Shown here: in pieces, positions 26,367 through 35,921 of the stretch | How the letters are laid out: each line of letters begins with the position of its first letter | How positions within the stretch are numbered: position 1 is the first letter of the stretch | Origin: Sutterella wadsworthensis | GTDB lineage: Bacteria; Pseudomonadota; Gammaproteobacteria; Burkholderiales; Burkholderiaceae_F | Direction of reading: 5' to 3' | DNA: 64,000 nt | NCBI RefSeq assembly: GCF_003315195.1 | Contig: NZ_QNRV01000004.1 | Span: forward strand, 62,001 to 126,000 | Notes under the pieces: model-generated | The model's database searches: none | Seen by the model: only the letters and a program-made list of their open reading frames with translations | What the model was told of the DNA's origin: nothing | Position numbers and translations under genes: made by a program

Positions 26367-27764
26367 TTACTCTTCAATCCCGCCCCAATAGCCCGCATCC
26401 GCTGAAGGTTCAAAGCGCGTATTGCCGCCGAGGAACGTCATGCGAAGCGTCCCGATGGGGCCGTTTCTCTGCTTGGCCACAATGATTTCTGCCAAGTTTT
26501 TATCGACCGTTTCCTTGTTGTAGACAACATCTCGATAGATGAACATGATGACGTCCGCATCCTGTTCGATTGCGCCGGATTCACGGAGGTCCGACATCAC
26601 CGGACGCTTATCGGTACGGCTGTCCACTGAACGATTGAGCTGCGAAAGCGCAATCACCGGAACGCCGAGTTCCTTGGCGAGCGACTTCAGCCCGCGGGAG
26701 ATTTCCGAGAGCTCCTGCGCGCGGTTGTCTTGATTGCTGCGCCGCTGTCCGGACATAAGCTGGATATAGTCAATCACGACGAGACCGAGCGGTCCGGCCT
26801 GATTAACCAGCCGCCGAGTGCGGCTCGTGAGTTCCGAAATCGTGAGTCCCGGCGTGTCGTCAATATAAATGGGCTTTTCTTCAAGACGATGCAGTGCCGC
26901 CGTGAAGTTGTCCCAGTCCTCGTCGTCGAGCTGACCTTTTCTGAGCTTTTGCGCATCAATACGGCCGACCGATGAAATCATGCGCTGCGCGAGCTGATCC
27001 GCCCCCATTTCCATGGAGAAGACCGCCACGGGCAGCTCCTGATCAACGCCCACGTTTTCGGCGATGTTGAGTGCAAACGACGTTTTGCCCATCGACGGAC
27101 GGCCGGCGATGATGATGAGATCACCGCGCTGCAAACCTGCCGTCACATGGTCGAGATTGGGGTAGCCCGAGGAAACACCCGTCACCTCGGAAGTCGACTT
27201 CGTGTTGTAGAGCTCAATGACGCGGGCGGAGACGTCTCGCACGAGCGTCACCAAAGGCTGAAAGCCGCGCTGCGTACGAGCATTGCGCTCATTGATGGCG
27301 AGCACTTCCTTTTCAGCTTCGTCCAGAATTTCACGTGTCTCGCGGCCCTCTGGCGCCAATGCATTGGTAACGATGCGGTCGCCTACGGTAATGAGCTGGC
27401 GCAGTACCGACTTGTCATGCACGATTTCCGCATATCGGCGGATGTTCGCGGCCGAGGGAGAGCTCCCCACCAATTCGGTGAGATAAGGCAGCCCGCCCGC
27501 ATCGTTCTCTATCCCCTTTGACTTCAGACTTTCAAAAACCGTCAGATAGTCCGCAGGGTGTCCCTCCTGCAGCAACTGCACGATTTCTTCAAAAATGATG
27601 CGGTGGTCGCGCCGATAGAAATCCTCTGGGCGAATAATGTCGACCACGCTGTCGAGCGCCGAGTTGTCGATCATCAGGCCGGCGAGAATCGCCTGCTCGC
27701 TCAGTACGCTTGAGGGCGGACGACGTACTGCCTGAGCGGCTTCGTCGATATTTTCTTCGGCCAT
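26367..27764 (-). CDS. dnaB: replicative DNA helicase DnaB
   Basis: A 465-aa hexameric helicase of the replication fork. The N-terminal DnaB domain (SEQAILAGLMIDNSALDSV) is followed by the RecA-like domain with Walker A AGRPSMGKTSFALN and Walker B LVVIDYIQLM, plus SQLNRSVDSRTDKRPVMSDLRESG. Length and motifs are normal and no intein is present. GAGG precedes the ATG. It follows the rpsF-priB-rpsR-rplI operon in the same direction, beyond two hairpins including a good terminator, so it probably has its own promoter in 27765-27890. Confidence 0.96.
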   Translation of the reverse strand: MAEENIDEAAQAVRRPPSSVLSEQAILAGLMIDNSALDSVVDIIRPEDFYRRDHRIIFEEIVQLLQEGHPADYLTVFESLKSKGIENDAGGLPYLTELVGSSPSAANIRRYAEIVHDKSVLRQLITVGDRIVTNALAPEGRETREILDEAEKEVLAINERNARTQRGFQPLVTLVRDVSARVIELYNTKSTSEVTGVSSGYPNLDHVTAGLQRGDLIIIAGRPSMGKTSFALNIAENVGVDQELPVAVFSMEMGADQLAQRMISSVGRIDAQKLRKGQLDDEDWDNFTAALHRLEEKPIYIDDTPGLTISELTSRTRRLVNQAGPLGLVVIDYIQLMSGQRRSNQDNRAQELSEISRGLKSLAKELGVPVIALSQLNRSVDSRTDKRPVMSDLRESGAIEQDADVIMFIYRDVVYNKETVDKNLAEIIVAKQRNGPIGTLRMTFLGGNTRFEPSADAGYWGGIEE

Positions 27765-27892
27765 GACACAGACCTCAAAGAGGTATAAGGAACGTTGAGA
27801 AAGTTTTGATTATGACCGATCGGCGCAGTGTCGCCGTCCTTATCTGCCTCAAAGGCTTTGCGGCATCCCTGCGCTGCGGCAATAATCATGCA

Positions 27893-27934
27893 GAAAAAAG
27901 CCCCAAAGATCCTGAGCGGACTCCTCGGGGCTTT
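27893..27934 (-). terminator. rho-independent terminator of the ribosomal protein operon
   Basis: Stem AAAGCCCC/GGGGCTTT (27897-27904 with 27927-27934) followed by a run of T on the minus strand. A second small hairpin CTGCCG/CGGCAG (27943-27967) lies between it and the rplI stop. Confidence 0.8.
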
Positions 27935-27981
27935 CATCGGTCTGCCGCCCTCAGAGCGGACGGCAGATGCGGTCGAACCGA

Positions 27982-28431
27982 TTATTCCTCGGCGACGACC
28001 TTCACCGTCACATCGGCGGAGATGTCCGTCATCAGACCAATGGTGATGACGTATTCGCCGGTCGCCTTGATGGCGCCGAGCGGCGTGCGAACCTGCGACT
28101 TCTTGATCTGGAAGCCGAGCTTGTCCACCGCTTCAGCGATGTCAGCGTTGGTGACGGAGCCGAACAGACGGCCGTCGACGCCGCACTTGCTGGCGATCGT
28201 AACTTCAGCGCCGTTGAGCTTGCCGGCGAGTTCTTCGGCGGCAGCGACGCGAGCAGCCTGAGCCTTTTCGAGTTCAGCGCGGCGAGCTTCGAATTCGGCG
28301 ATAGCCTGCTTCGTGGCGCGCTTGGCGTGACCCTGGGGGATCAGGAAGTTGCGGCCGTAGCCGTCCTTGACCTTGACGATGTCGCCCAGATCGCCGAGAT
28401 GCGTGATCTTTTCAAGCAGAATGACTTGCAT
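27982..28431 (-). CDS. rplI: 50S ribosomal protein L9
   Basis: A 149-aa protein starting [19 protein letters not shown], with [17 protein letters not shown], the canonical L9 N-terminal RNA-binding domain, then the long connecting helix and C-terminal domain. A longer frame exists, but homology and AGAGAA upstream fix the start at 28431. Last gene of rpsF-priB-rpsR-rplI. Confidence 0.97.
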   Translation of the reverse strand: MQVILLEKITHLGDLGDIVKVKDGYGRNFLIPQGHAKRATKQAIAEFEARRAELEKAQAARVAAAEELAGKLNGAEVTIASKCGVDGRLFGSVTNADIAEAVDKLGFQIKKSQVRTPLGAIKATGEYVITIGLMTDISADVTVKVVAEE

Positions 28432-28450
28432 TTCTCTTTTCTCCCGTCGA

Positions 28451-28723
28451 TTACTGGTTGTCCGTATAGGGCAGGAGGGCCAGGAAGCGGGCACGCTTGA
28501 TGGCGGTGTCGAGCTGACGCTGATAGTGCGCCTTCGTACCGGTCAGGCGAGCCGGCATGATCTTGCCGTTTTCCTGGATGAAATCGCGCAGCGTGTCGAC
28601 ATCCTTGTAGTCGATCTGTTCAACGTGTTCAGCCGTGAAGCGGCAGAACTTGCGGCGCTTGAAAAGCGAATTTTGCTGGTTCGAACGGCGGGGCTTGCCC
28701 TTACCCTTAGCACCAAAAGCCAT
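28451..28723 (-). CDS. rpsR: 30S ribosomal protein S18
   Basis: A 90-aa basic protein. [21 protein letters not shown] and [18 protein letters not shown] are the invariant S18 blocks. It binds S6 on the 30S platform. The spacing of 13 bases from priB and 19 to rplI shows operon organisation. Confidence 0.97.
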   Translation of the reverse strand: MAFGAKGKGKPRRSNQQNSLFKRRKFCRFTAEHVEQIDYKDVDTLRDFIQENGKIMPARLTGTKAHYQRQLDTAIKRARFLALLPYTDNQ

Positions 28724-28736
28724 TTGGATGACTCCT

Positions 28737-29021
28737 CTATTTGAATTCTGTGATGTGTACCGTCAGACGGCGGGTTCTCATCGACTTGGGAGCCAGAAAC
28801 CCCTTGAACTGGATTTCTGCGCCAATCTCCATTCCGTTCAGTCTTCTGGCAAGTGCCCCGTAGGACACCACGTTGAAGTCGAACTCAAGCTTGCGGACCT
28901 TGCCCGCTTCGACCACTTCAGAGCGATGATGCAGGACGGCTTCGAAAACTTCGATGCCCGCGGGAGTAAACCTCACCGCTTCCCGCTCTATCAATGTTCC
29001 GGAAAGATCGATTGAATTCAC
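28737..29021 (-). CDS. priB: primosomal replication protein N, PriB
   Basis: A 94-aa single OB-fold protein between rpsF and rpsR, the usual place for priB in beta- and gammaproteobacteria. [21 protein letters not shown] and the C-terminal [10 protein letters not shown] match PriB. It bridges PriA and DnaT or ssDNA when stalled forks restart. It complements DnaB encoded just downstream. Confidence 0.93.
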   Translation of the reverse strand: MNSIDLSGTLIEREAVRFTPAGIEVFEAVLHHRSEVVEAGKVRKLEFDFNVVSYGALARRLNGMEIGAEIQFKGFLAPKSMRTRRLTVHITEFK

Positions 29022-29057
29022 GGATGGGATGGAACTTCGTCTGACAGCTTGCAGGAA

Positions 29058-29444
29058 TTAGGCCTCAGCGGCTTCTTCCTGAGCAGCGGCAGCCTCAGCG
29101 GCAACCTTGCGGGCCTCTTCCTTCTCAATGACCTTCATCATCGGGGAGGGAGCGGTTTCGGCATGCTTCGTCTTCACAGTGAGGTGGCGAAGAACGGCGT
29201 CGTTGAAACGGAAGCCGTTTTCGATCTCGAGGATCGTCTCATGGCCGCACTCGATGTTGAGGAGCACATAGTGCGCCTTCACGAGCTTTTCGATCGGATA
29301 GGCGAGCGGACGACGGCCCCAGTCTTCGATGCGGTGAATCTTGCCGCCCTGTTCGGCGACGAGGTTCTTGTAGCGCTCGATCATCGCGGGAACCTGTTCA
29401 CTCTGGTCAGGATGCACGACGATGCAGATTTCGTAGTGACGCAT
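29058..29444 (-). CDS. rpsF: 30S ribosomal protein S6
   Basis: A 128-aa S6 protein. [33 protein letters not shown] and HYVLLNIE are family hallmarks. The last 20 residues are an Ala/Glu tail ([14 protein letters not shown]), resembling the C-terminal tail that RimK extends with glutamate in some bacteria. A very strong AAGGAGG lies just upstream. It is first in the operon, with a promoter at 29512-29540 and a short structured leader. Confidence 0.96.
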   Translation of the reverse strand: MRHYEICIVVHPDQSEQVPAMIERYKNLVAEQGGKIHRIEDWGRRPLAYPIEKLVKAHYVLLNIECGHETILEIENGFRFNDAVLRHLTVKTKHAETAPSPMMKVIEKEEARKVAAEAAAAQEEAAEA

Positions 29445-29464
29445 TTAGCCTCCTTGCGGAAAAA

Positions 29465-29492
29465 GCCGCCCAGAGCGTCGTTCCAGTGCGGC
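29465..29492 (-). promoter_or_regulatory. leader hairpin before rpsF, possible S6:S18 autoregulatory element
   Basis: GCCGC/GCGGC arms (29465-29469 and 29488-29492) form a stem about 11 bases upstream of the rpsF Shine-Dalgarno. An S6:S18-binding mRNA hairpin regulates this operon in many bacteria. The full consensus could not be confirmed by eye. Confidence 0.3.
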
Positions 29493-29511
29493 AAGGACAG
29501 TAAAGGCCGCG

Positions 29512-29540
29512 ATTGTACCGATCCAACCGCGGCCCTGCAA
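29512..29540 (-). promoter_or_regulatory. sigma-70 promoter of rpsF-priB-rpsR-rplI
   Basis: Minus-strand TTGCAG (29535-29540), 17-base spacer, TACAAT (29512-29517). The -10 is a five-of-six match at ideal spacing. Transcription would begin near 29505, about 60 bases before rpsF. Confidence 0.5.
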
Positions 29541-29584
29541 GTGTTTAAGCCAAATTTCTTTTCAATGCACCCAAGCGTTTCGTC

Positions 29585-30502
29585 TTAGAGACGCTCGTCG
29601 GGTGAACCCGGCTGCACGAGGCCCGCGGCAATGCGCTGACGCAGTGACTCAAAAAGACAGATGCCGGAGGCAACGGAGACATTGAGCGACTCGACCGAAC
29701 CCACCATCGGGATGGCAGCAAGGACGTCGCAGCGGCGGCGAGTAAGCTGGCGAAGTCCCTCGCCTTCTGCTCCCAAAACCCATGCGAAGGCACGCGCCTG
29801 AGCCACGTCATAGATCGTTGTATCCGTTTCGCCCGCCGTGCCGGCAACAAAGACACCGTTGTCACGCAGTTCCATGATGGCCGAGGCAAGGTTGGTAACC
29901 GACACCACCGGCACGGTTTCCGCCGCGCCCGCGGCAGCCTTGGCGGCCGCAGGCGTCATACGGGCCGAACGGTCACGCGGCACGATCACGGCCTGCACGC
30001 CGGCAGCATCAGCCGCACGCAGACAGGCGCCGAAATTGCGCGGATCCGTGACGCCGTCCAGAATAAGCAGCAGCGTGCGGTCTGTGATCTGATCGAGCAG
30101 ATCAGCAAAATCAAGCGTGTTCTCGCGTTCTGCGGCAATCGCCGCAATGCCCTGATGGGGAACATCGGGCGACAGACCGTCAAGACGCGCAGCATCAGCA
30201 TTCATGACGCGTACACCGGCCGCAAAGAGCTTCTCGCGCATTTCACGCATGCGCTTGTCACGACGCTCCGGATCGACATAAACCTGCTGAATCGACTCCG
30301 GGTCAAGTTTCAGACGAGCAGCGACAGCATGAAAACCCGCCAGCACAACGGTGCCGGCCTCGGTGCGAATCCTCGCTGGACGGCTGCGCTCCGTGCGGTC
30401 GGATCGTTCGCGGCCGAAATCTTCGCCGCGGCCGCGGCTGCGGCGGACGCGCCCTGAACCTTCGTAGTGTTCGTCCTGAGAATTGTCGTCGTAGTGCTTC
30501 AC
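29585..30502 (-). CDS. rlmB: 23S rRNA (guanosine2251-2'-O)-methyltransferase RlmB
   Basis: A SpoU/TrmH-family methyltransferase. After an Arg/Asp/Gly-rich N-terminal tail, VLAGFHAVAARL starts the substrate-binding domain. LDGVTDPRNFGACLRAADAAG, WVLGAEGEGL and PMVGSVESLNVSVA are the three knot motifs that bind SAM. The start was placed at GTG 30502 (305 aa), with GAGG nine bases upstream; the upstream ATG at 30556 would add an odd hydrophobic segment and has no ribosome site. It follows rnr, as in E. coli. Confidence 0.9.
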   Translation of the reverse strand: MKHYDDNSQDEHYEGSGRVRRSRGRGEDFGRERSDRTERSRPARIRTEAGTVVLAGFHAVAARLKLDPESIQQVYVDPERRDKRMREMREKLFAAGVRVMNADAARLDGLSPDVPHQGIAAIAAERENTLDFADLLDQITDRTLLLILDGVTDPRNFGACLRAADAAGVQAVIVPRDRSARMTPAAAKAAAGAAETVPVVSVTNLASAIMELRDNGVFVAGTAGETDTTIYDVAQARAFAWVLGAEGEGLRQLTRRRCDVLAAIPMVGSVESLNVSVASGICLFESLRQRIAAGLVQPGSPDERL

Positions 30503-30610
30503 GGAAAAGGCCTCGGTGAAAAGAAGCGCTCCCCAAAAGGGAACGATCAAAAGCATTTTGAAAGGCCGGCATTGTAAGCGCCGGGCATCCTCTATGTGGC
30601 GTTTGAGCGA

Positions 30611-32971
30611 TTAGTACCAGAAATCATCATCAAAGCGCCGGCGTCCGCCGCCCTTGGCAGGATGACGGCGGCTCTGATTGCTCAAGAGCGTAAAGTTTAT
30701 CCGCCGCTCCTTCAGATCCACATCTTCAAGCCGTACCGTCAGCTGATCCCCAAGACGAATTTCCGTCATCTCTTCATGCGACGTCATCGTTTGTTTGGCG
30801 GGATCGTAGACAAAATAACCCCAGCCAAGCTGTGAGATATGCACAAATCCTTCAATCGGCATGTCGCTGAGCGTCACAAAAATTCCTGCCGGGCACATAC
30901 CGGTAACGGTTGCCTGGAAGGATTTCTGATCCGCTGACAGCAGATACTGACATTTCAGGAACTTCATCACCTCGCGCGACGCATCGTCAGCACGACGCTC
31001 CGCGGCCGAGCAGATGATGCCTAAGCGCGTCCAAACGGCCTTTTTTGCCTCCTGACGGCTTAAGGGTTTTGCCGCCCCTGAAGGTTTTGCCTCCGGATTG
31101 GAACCGAGCTTGCGGGCGTGATACCCCGTCATCAGCTCCGCATCGTCAAATTCAACGGCCGGCGTATAGGAGCGCTTAGAGAGAATCCCCTTGATTGTGC
31201 GGTGCAAAAGCAAATCGGGGTAACGCCGGATCGGCGACGTGAAGTGCGCATAGGCCGGATACTGAAGACCAAAATGCCCGATATTTTCCGGCTGATAACA
31301 CGCGCGCTGCATCGTGCGCAAAATGGCCGTCTGCAGATAGGGTTTATCTTTCGTATCTTCAATGAGCTTTGCCAATACAGGGGCGAGATTCTCCGACCCC
31401 TTCAGTTTGAAGGAAATGCCAAACCCCGCCAGAATGCTCTTTAAGTCGTTGAGCTTTGTCTGCTCGGGTTCACCATGAACGCGAAAGAGCGTTGTCTGCT
31501 TCTTGGCAATCGCAAACTGCGCGGCGCAGACATTGGCCACCAACATACATTCCTCAATGATTCGATGGGCATCATTGTGGTCACGCACGTGGAACCCGAT
31601 GATCTCGCCGTCCGCCGCAAAATCCGCTGCGCTTTCCTCTGTTTCGAAATCAAGTGCATGACGCTCAGAGCGCGCCGCTCGGAGTACGCCGTAAAGCGCA
31701 TAAAGACGCTTAAGTTCACCTAAACGCGGCCCCACCGTGTTCAGTCCCCAAGCTTCTCCCTGCAGCGCCGACCATACAGCGGTATAGGTCAGGCGACCGT
31801 GCGAATGAATGACCGCCGGATAAAACTGATAAGCCGTCGTCTCCCCTTTGCGGTTGACCAAGGCATCGCAAACCAGCGTCAGCCGATCAACGCCGGGGTT
31901 GAGCGAACAAAGCCCGTTGGAGAGCTTTTCGGGGAGCATCGGCACAACCGAAGACGGGAAATAGACCGATGTGGCTCGCTTTTGTGCATCGCGGTCGAGC
32001 GATGTGCCCGGACGAACGTAGTGACTGACGTCAGCAATGGCCACCAAGAGCCGCCAGCCTTCCGGAGTCTCCTCGCAGTAGACAGCATCATCGAAGTCGC
32101 GCGCATCTTCACCGTCGATGGTCACGAAAGCGAGATCCGTGAGGTCCACTCGGTGCAAAAGACTTCTGCGATCCACCTTCTCGGGCAGTTTTTCCGCCTC
32201 ATCGAGCGTATCGGGTGAAAAATCAATGGGAACGCCGAATTGAGCGGAGGCAATCGCCATTTCACCCAACGGATCATTCATCACGCCTACTTTGCGAACA
32301 AAATGTGCCGGGAAAATCTGCCACTCTTCGTCCGAACCCCAATATGAATCTTCGCGGCGTTTGGCAAAAAAAGGCGCATCGGCGCTGATTTCCAGTTCAA
32401 CGGCGTCACGTTCGAGATCTACCTCAGGCGGCACCTCTTGAACGTTGACCTGCAGTTCAATCGGCGCAAAAGCAGAAATGGGTTTAAAGAGCAGCCACTC
32501 GATTTCTTTGGCGGCAGCGTCAGTCACACAACGGCAGACCCATCGACGCTGCGGACGCGAAACCAGTCCCGCAGGCCGCCAGCCGCTGATCGTCTGACGC
32601 AGCTCTACCACGTCGCCAGGCACGACCTGTGCCGATGCCGTCAGACTGAACTCTGCCCCATCGACGCTCTGCGGCGTCACCTTCATGTCGCTCGGACGCC
32701 GAGCGCCCTGTACGACGCCGGTCGCTGTGGGAGCATCGGGATGACGAAACCAATGTTCTTCGCCGCCTTCAAATCCCTCTTCACTGAGCTTCATGACCAA
32801 TGCGTTCGCCACGGATTTGGCGCAGGGCATCATGCGAACGAGGTTCTTTTTGGCCGCAGCGTATTGAATATCCTTTTGAAGCCCAGCAAGGATTTCCTTG
32901 GCTTGGGCAATCTGCTCAGGGGTAAGCTGAACTTCCGTGATCGGCAGCTGTTTGCTCTTTTTCTTCGACAT
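30611..32971 (-). CDS. rnr: ribonuclease R
   Basis: A 786-aa RNB-family 3'-5' exoribonuclease. The catalytic core has TIDGEDARDFDDAVY with the metal-binding Asp cluster, FPSSVVPMLPEKLSNGLCSL, FTSPIRRYPDLLLHR and a C-terminal S1 RNA-binding domain (GMCPAGIFVTLSDMPIEGFVH) followed by a short basic tail. RNase R degrades structured RNA and works in rRNA and tmRNA quality control. rlmB follows 108 bases on with no strong terminator between them. Confidence 0.94.
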   Translation of the reverse strand: MSKKKSKQLPITEVQLTPEQIAQAKEILAGLQKDIQYAAAKKNLVRMMPCAKSVANALVMKLSEEGFEGGEEHWFRHPDAPTATGVVQGARRPSDMKVTPQSVDGAEFSLTASAQVVPGDVVELRQTISGWRPAGLVSRPQRRWVCRCVTDAAAKEIEWLLFKPISAFAPIELQVNVQEVPPEVDLERDAVELEISADAPFFAKRREDSYWGSDEEWQIFPAHFVRKVGVMNDPLGEMAIASAQFGVPIDFSPDTLDEAEKLPEKVDRRSLLHRVDLTDLAFVTIDGEDARDFDDAVYCEETPEGWRLLVAIADVSHYVRPGTSLDRDAQKRATSVYFPSSVVPMLPEKLSNGLCSLNPGVDRLTLVCDALVNRKGETTAYQFYPAVIHSHGRLTYTAVWSALQGEAWGLNTVGPRLGELKRLYALYGVLRAARSERHALDFETEESAADFAADGEIIGFHVRDHNDAHRIIEECMLVANVCAAQFAIAKKQTTLFRVHGEPEQTKLNDLKSILAGFGISFKLKGSENLAPVLAKLIEDTKDKPYLQTAILRTMQRACYQPENIGHFGLQYPAYAHFTSPIRRYPDLLLHRTIKGILSKRSYTPAVEFDDAELMTGYHARKLGSNPEAKPSGAAKPLSRQEAKKAVWTRLGIICSAAERRADDASREVMKFLKCQYLLSADQKSFQATVTGMCPAGIFVTLSDMPIEGFVHISQLGWGYFVYDPAKQTMTSHEEMTEIRLGDQLTVRLEDVDLKERRINFTLLSNQSRRHPAKGGGRRRFDDDFWY

Positions 32972-33121
32972 GGATTCTTGAATCCGAATGAAATGATTAT
33001 TTGGACCTCACTCTAAATCATTGTGCTCGAGCGCGCCCAAAGAGCAGCACAAAAGCGCTGTTGCCCCGCTCACCGATCAGCCGACCTCGAAGATACAGAA
33101 AAGTTATTTTGGATCGCTCTC

Positions 33122-33150
33122 TTGACAAATTAAACTGATCACTTCATAAT
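33122..33150 (+). promoter_or_regulatory. sigma-70 promoter of tRNA-Leu
   Basis: A perfect TTGACA -35 (33122-33127), 17-base spacer, and CATAAT -10 (33145-33150). Start predicted near 33157, seven bases before the mature tRNA. The strongest promoter in the window. Confidence 0.85.
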
Positions 33151-33163
33151 TTCTTTCCTCAGT

Positions 33164-33250
33164 GCCCGGGTGGCGAAATTGGTAGACGCACCAGCTTCAG
33201 GTGCTGGCGGCTTCACGGCCGTGAAGGTTCGAGTCCTTTCCCGGGCACCA
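33164..33250 (+). tRNA. tRNA-Leu (anticodon CAG)
   Basis: An 87-base class II tRNA with encoded CCA. The acceptor stem GCCCGGG (33164-33170) pairs with CCCGGGC (33240-33246); discriminator A, then CCA. The anticodon stem CCAGC/GCTGG encloses loop TTCAGGT, giving anticodon CAG at 33198-33200, which reads CUG, the major leucine codon in GC-rich genomes. The long variable arm and GGTTCGAGTCC T-arm are typical. Confidence 0.96.
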
Positions 33251-33280
33251 CAGAATTCAACGACAACTGTCGTTAACGAG

Positions 33281-33319
33281 ACCCGCTGCAAGTCGCAAGA
33301 CTTCGGCGGGTTTTCTGTT
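33281..33319 (+). terminator. terminator after tRNA-Leu
   Basis: ACCCGC/GCGGGT (33281-33286 and 33306-33311) with an inner AAGTC-GCAA-GACTT hairpin, then TTTTCTGTTTTT. Just before it is a compact palindrome AACGACA-AC-TGTCGTT (33259-33274) of unknown role. Confidence 0.8.
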
Positions 33320-33329
33320 TTTACCGCAC

Positions 33330-33374
33330 CGAAACGAAAGAAACGGCGCCGACATTGAGCTCTGTTCGGCGCCG
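33330..33374 (-). terminator. terminator after the NCS1 permease gene
   Basis: A 9-bp stem CGGCGCCGA/TCGGCGCCG (33344-33352 with 33366-33374) followed on the minus strand by TTTCTTTCGTTTC. It closes the permease-kinase-hydrolase operon against the tRNA gene. Confidence 0.75.
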
Positions 33375-33446
33375 GTTCATGTCTCTGCAGCTCCTTGGCC
33401 AGTGCGCAGTGTGTGCTTGCCGGCTCAAAGGGGCTGCCCCGAAAAA

Positions 33447-34898
33447 TTATTCAGCCTTCAGATGACTGCCCTTTTGCAGCACAAAGGTGAGCACCGCATA
33501 AAGCGATGCGCCAATGATCATTGCCGCAACAAGTCCGATGTTGGCACGCGCAAAAACGCTCGTTTCAGAACCCGCCGGCAGCAGGAAACTCACCGCATGG
33601 GCAATGTAGGGATCTGACGAAGTAATCGTGCCCAGACCAATCAGACTCGCGAAAATAAGCGACCCGAAAGCGGTCCAGCGGACGGATTCACCGCCCTCAC
33701 CCGGAGCAAGTGCGAGTTTGCAGTCCCAGCCGATGCGCTTCTGACGCAGCAAGTCGACCATTTCAATGGCGCCCCACGTACCCATCACCACCGAGATCAG
33801 CGCGAGGAACGACTGGAAGGTCGACACGAAGCTGTCGGAGATAAAGAGCAGATAGTAGGCACCGAGCGCGATGATCACGCCGTTGAGAATCGTAGTGGCC
33901 AGACGCGTCATCGGCACGCCGAGGGCGAGCAGAGCAAGTCCAGAACTATAGATGCCCGTCATGCCGGCTGAAATCAGCGAGATGATGACGATGAGCGAGA
34001 AAGGCACATAGAACCAGAAGGGCAGAATGCCGGTCAATGCGGCGAGCGGCTCATGGTTGGCTTTTTCAAGCAGGGCGGGATTGCCGACAGCGAGCATCAC
34101 GCCGAGGATGAGGAGCACAGAAACAGGCACTGCAATGCCGGTGGTGGTCCAGAAAATGACGCCGCGCGCAGGGGTTTTGCGCGGGAGATAACGGGCATAG
34201 TCGCCGCCGTAATTCAGGAACCCGAGACCCACCATGGTCATCGAAAGAACGATGCCGCCGACAAAAGTGGCGAAGCTGCCGCTCGGCGCGGATGAAAGCG
34301 CCGAGAAATTGATATTCGGAATGAAAAAGAAGAGATAGACAATCGTGAAGATGCCCGTCAGCCAGGCAATGGCCTTCTCAATCTTGATGATGAGCTGATG
34401 GCCGTAAATGGCGCCGCTCATCGTGAGCAGGAGCACGACGGCGAAACACCCGAGCGTGCATCCGGCCACCGGCATGCCCTTGTCGTTGAGGAGACCGGGG
34501 ACGAGGTTGGCCACCAAATCGGCGAGCGTCGTCGTAGCCATCGAGAGCAGCGTCACCTTCCAGCCCATGTTGGCGAGGTAGCCAAAGAAGGTCGGGAGTT
34601 TATTGCCGTGATAACCAAATGCCAAGCGCGACTGCACAAGGGTCGGAAGCCCCGTGCGGACGCTGCCGACGGCAAGGATGCCCACCAAGGCGCAGGAGAG
34701 GAAGTAACCGATGACGCCCGCGAGCATCGCCTGCCAGACCGAAAGGCCTAAGCCAAAAACGTAGATGCCGAGCGTAATGCCGAAGATGGAAATATTCCAG
34801 GAAAACCAAACGGGGAAAAGGTCAAACGGGCGGCCGTAGCGTTCATTGTCGGGCACCGGATTGACGCCGTTGGTTTCGATTTTGGATGCGTCAGACAT
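33447..34898 (-). CDS. NCS1-family nucleobase/nucleoside permease (CodB-like)
   Basis: A 483-aa membrane protein with about twelve helices. NERYGRPFDLFPVWFSWN at the N-terminus and WGAIEMVDLLRQKRIGWD near the end fit the NCS1 (cytosine/purine/hydantoin) superfamily, which symports nucleobases and related compounds. The start at MSDASKIETN (34898) was chosen since the longer frame adds an unrelated polar stretch. It is the last gene of a unit with a PfkB kinase and an ADP-ribosylglycohydrolase-like protein, pointing to uptake and breakdown of a nucleoside or nucleobase derivative. Confidence 0.85.
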   Translation of the reverse strand: MSDASKIETNGVNPVPDNERYGRPFDLFPVWFSWNISIFGITLGIYVFGLGLSVWQAMLAGVIGYFLSCALVGILAVGSVRTGLPTLVQSRLAFGYHGNKLPTFFGYLANMGWKVTLLSMATTTLADLVANLVPGLLNDKGMPVAGCTLGCFAVVLLLTMSGAIYGHQLIIKIEKAIAWLTGIFTIVYLFFFIPNINFSALSSAPSGSFATFVGGIVLSMTMVGLGFLNYGGDYARYLPRKTPARGVIFWTTTGIAVPVSVLLILGVMLAVGNPALLEKANHEPLAALTGILPFWFYVPFSLIVIISLISAGMTGIYSSGLALLALGVPMTRLATTILNGVIIALGAYYLLFISDSFVSTFQSFLALISVVMGTWGAIEMVDLLRQKRIGWDCKLALAPGEGGESVRWTAFGSLIFASLIGLGTITSSDPYIAHAVSFLLPAGSETSVFARANIGLVAAMIIGASLYAVLTFVLQKGSHLKAE

Positions 34899-34950
34899 GT
34901 TTTTTTGAAGTCCGAGGGTTGATGAAAAAAAGTTCTGAATGGGTTGACGT

Positions 34951-35904
34951 TCAAATATCAAGCAAATGCCGGGCTCGCAGTTCGGCGGCTTGCGGTGCGG
35001 TAGCCGCACCCTCCTGAGCCGTTACCCAGCTCGCCACCGCATTTCCGAGCAGCACGGCCTCAGCGAGCGTGAAGCCGCTGGCCAAACCTGCAAGCACGCC
35101 GCCCGCATGCGCATCGCCGGAACCAATGGTGTCGACGACATGCACCGGGAACCCCTGCAAATGCGAAACTTTGCCCGCCTGCGCCGCATAGGCGCCGCGC
35201 GCACCGTCAGTGACAATCACTGATTGAGCTGTCAAAAGCGACAAAGCCGCCGCCGCTTCGCGGGGCGTTGCCGAAGGCGCCAGCGTCTTTGCTTCCTGAG
35301 CGTTCACCTTCAGAATGGTGTTGGCCGAAAGAATGGCCGAAAACATCTCTTCAGGAATGCTTCCCGAGCAAGGGCCCGGGTCAAAGAGAATCTGCGCATC
35401 GGGGCGCTTCTCGGCGAGGAGCGCTTCAATGAAACCGGCATTGCGGGCGTCCGCCTGATACCCCGAGAGGTATATGAGATCTGCGCACTGAAGGTCGATC
35501 TCGTCAAGCCACTCGGGCTTAAAGCATTTTTCCACGCCCGACATCGATACGAAGGTGCGTTCGCCGTCGGGCTCCACAAATGAGAGGCACCAGCCGTTGT
35601 CGCCAATGCCGCGGAACTCGCGCACCGTGAAACCGCGTGCACGAAAAGTTTCCCGCACGCGGTCGGCAATCATGCCTTCGCCCACAGGAATCAGGGCGTC
35701 AAAATCAATGCCCAGTTTGGCAACGGCATCCGCTGCGTTGTAGGCGCAGCCGCCAACCACCTGCTGCCGGCTTGAACCTTCGACATCTTCACCCGAAAGC
35801 GGCAGGCGGGGCACATGCACGATCACGTCGACGAAGGCGCTCCCGATGATGAGAATGCGTTTGCGGACGTCGAGCGCGTCAATGAGTTCAATGATGCTGC
35901 GCAT
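34951..35904 (-). CDS. PfkB/ribokinase-family carbohydrate kinase
   Basis: A 317-aa kinase. ILIIGSAFVDVIVHVPRLP and VGGCAYNAADAVAKLG form the N-terminal sugar lid region; VVDTIGSGDAHAGGVLAG (about residues 263-280) is PfkB signature 2 with the catalytic Asp, although the usual Phe of GDxFxGG is His here. Family members phosphorylate ribose, pseudouridine, nucleosides or sugar acids. The neighbours resemble the E. coli yegTUV set (transporter, ADP-ribosylglycohydrolase-like YegU, kinase YegV), so this protein may phosphorylate the sugar released by the hydrolase. Substrate unknown. Confidence 0.87.
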   Translation of the reverse strand: MRSIIELIDALDVRKRILIIGSAFVDVIVHVPRLPLSGEDVEGSSRQQVVGGCAYNAADAVAKLGIDFDALIPVGEGMIADRVRETFRARGFTVREFRGIGDNGWCLSFVEPDGERTFVSMSGVEKCFKPEWLDEIDLQCADLIYLSGYQADARNAGFIEALLAEKRPDAQILFDPGPCSGSIPEEMFSAILSANTILKVNAQEAKTLAPSATPREAAAALSLLTAQSVIVTDGARGAYAAQAGKVSHLQGFPVHVVDTIGSGDAHAGGVLAGLASGFTLAEAVLLGNAVASWVTAQEGAATAPQAAELRARHLLDI

Positions 35905-35921
35905 TGCGGTCGCCTTTGTCC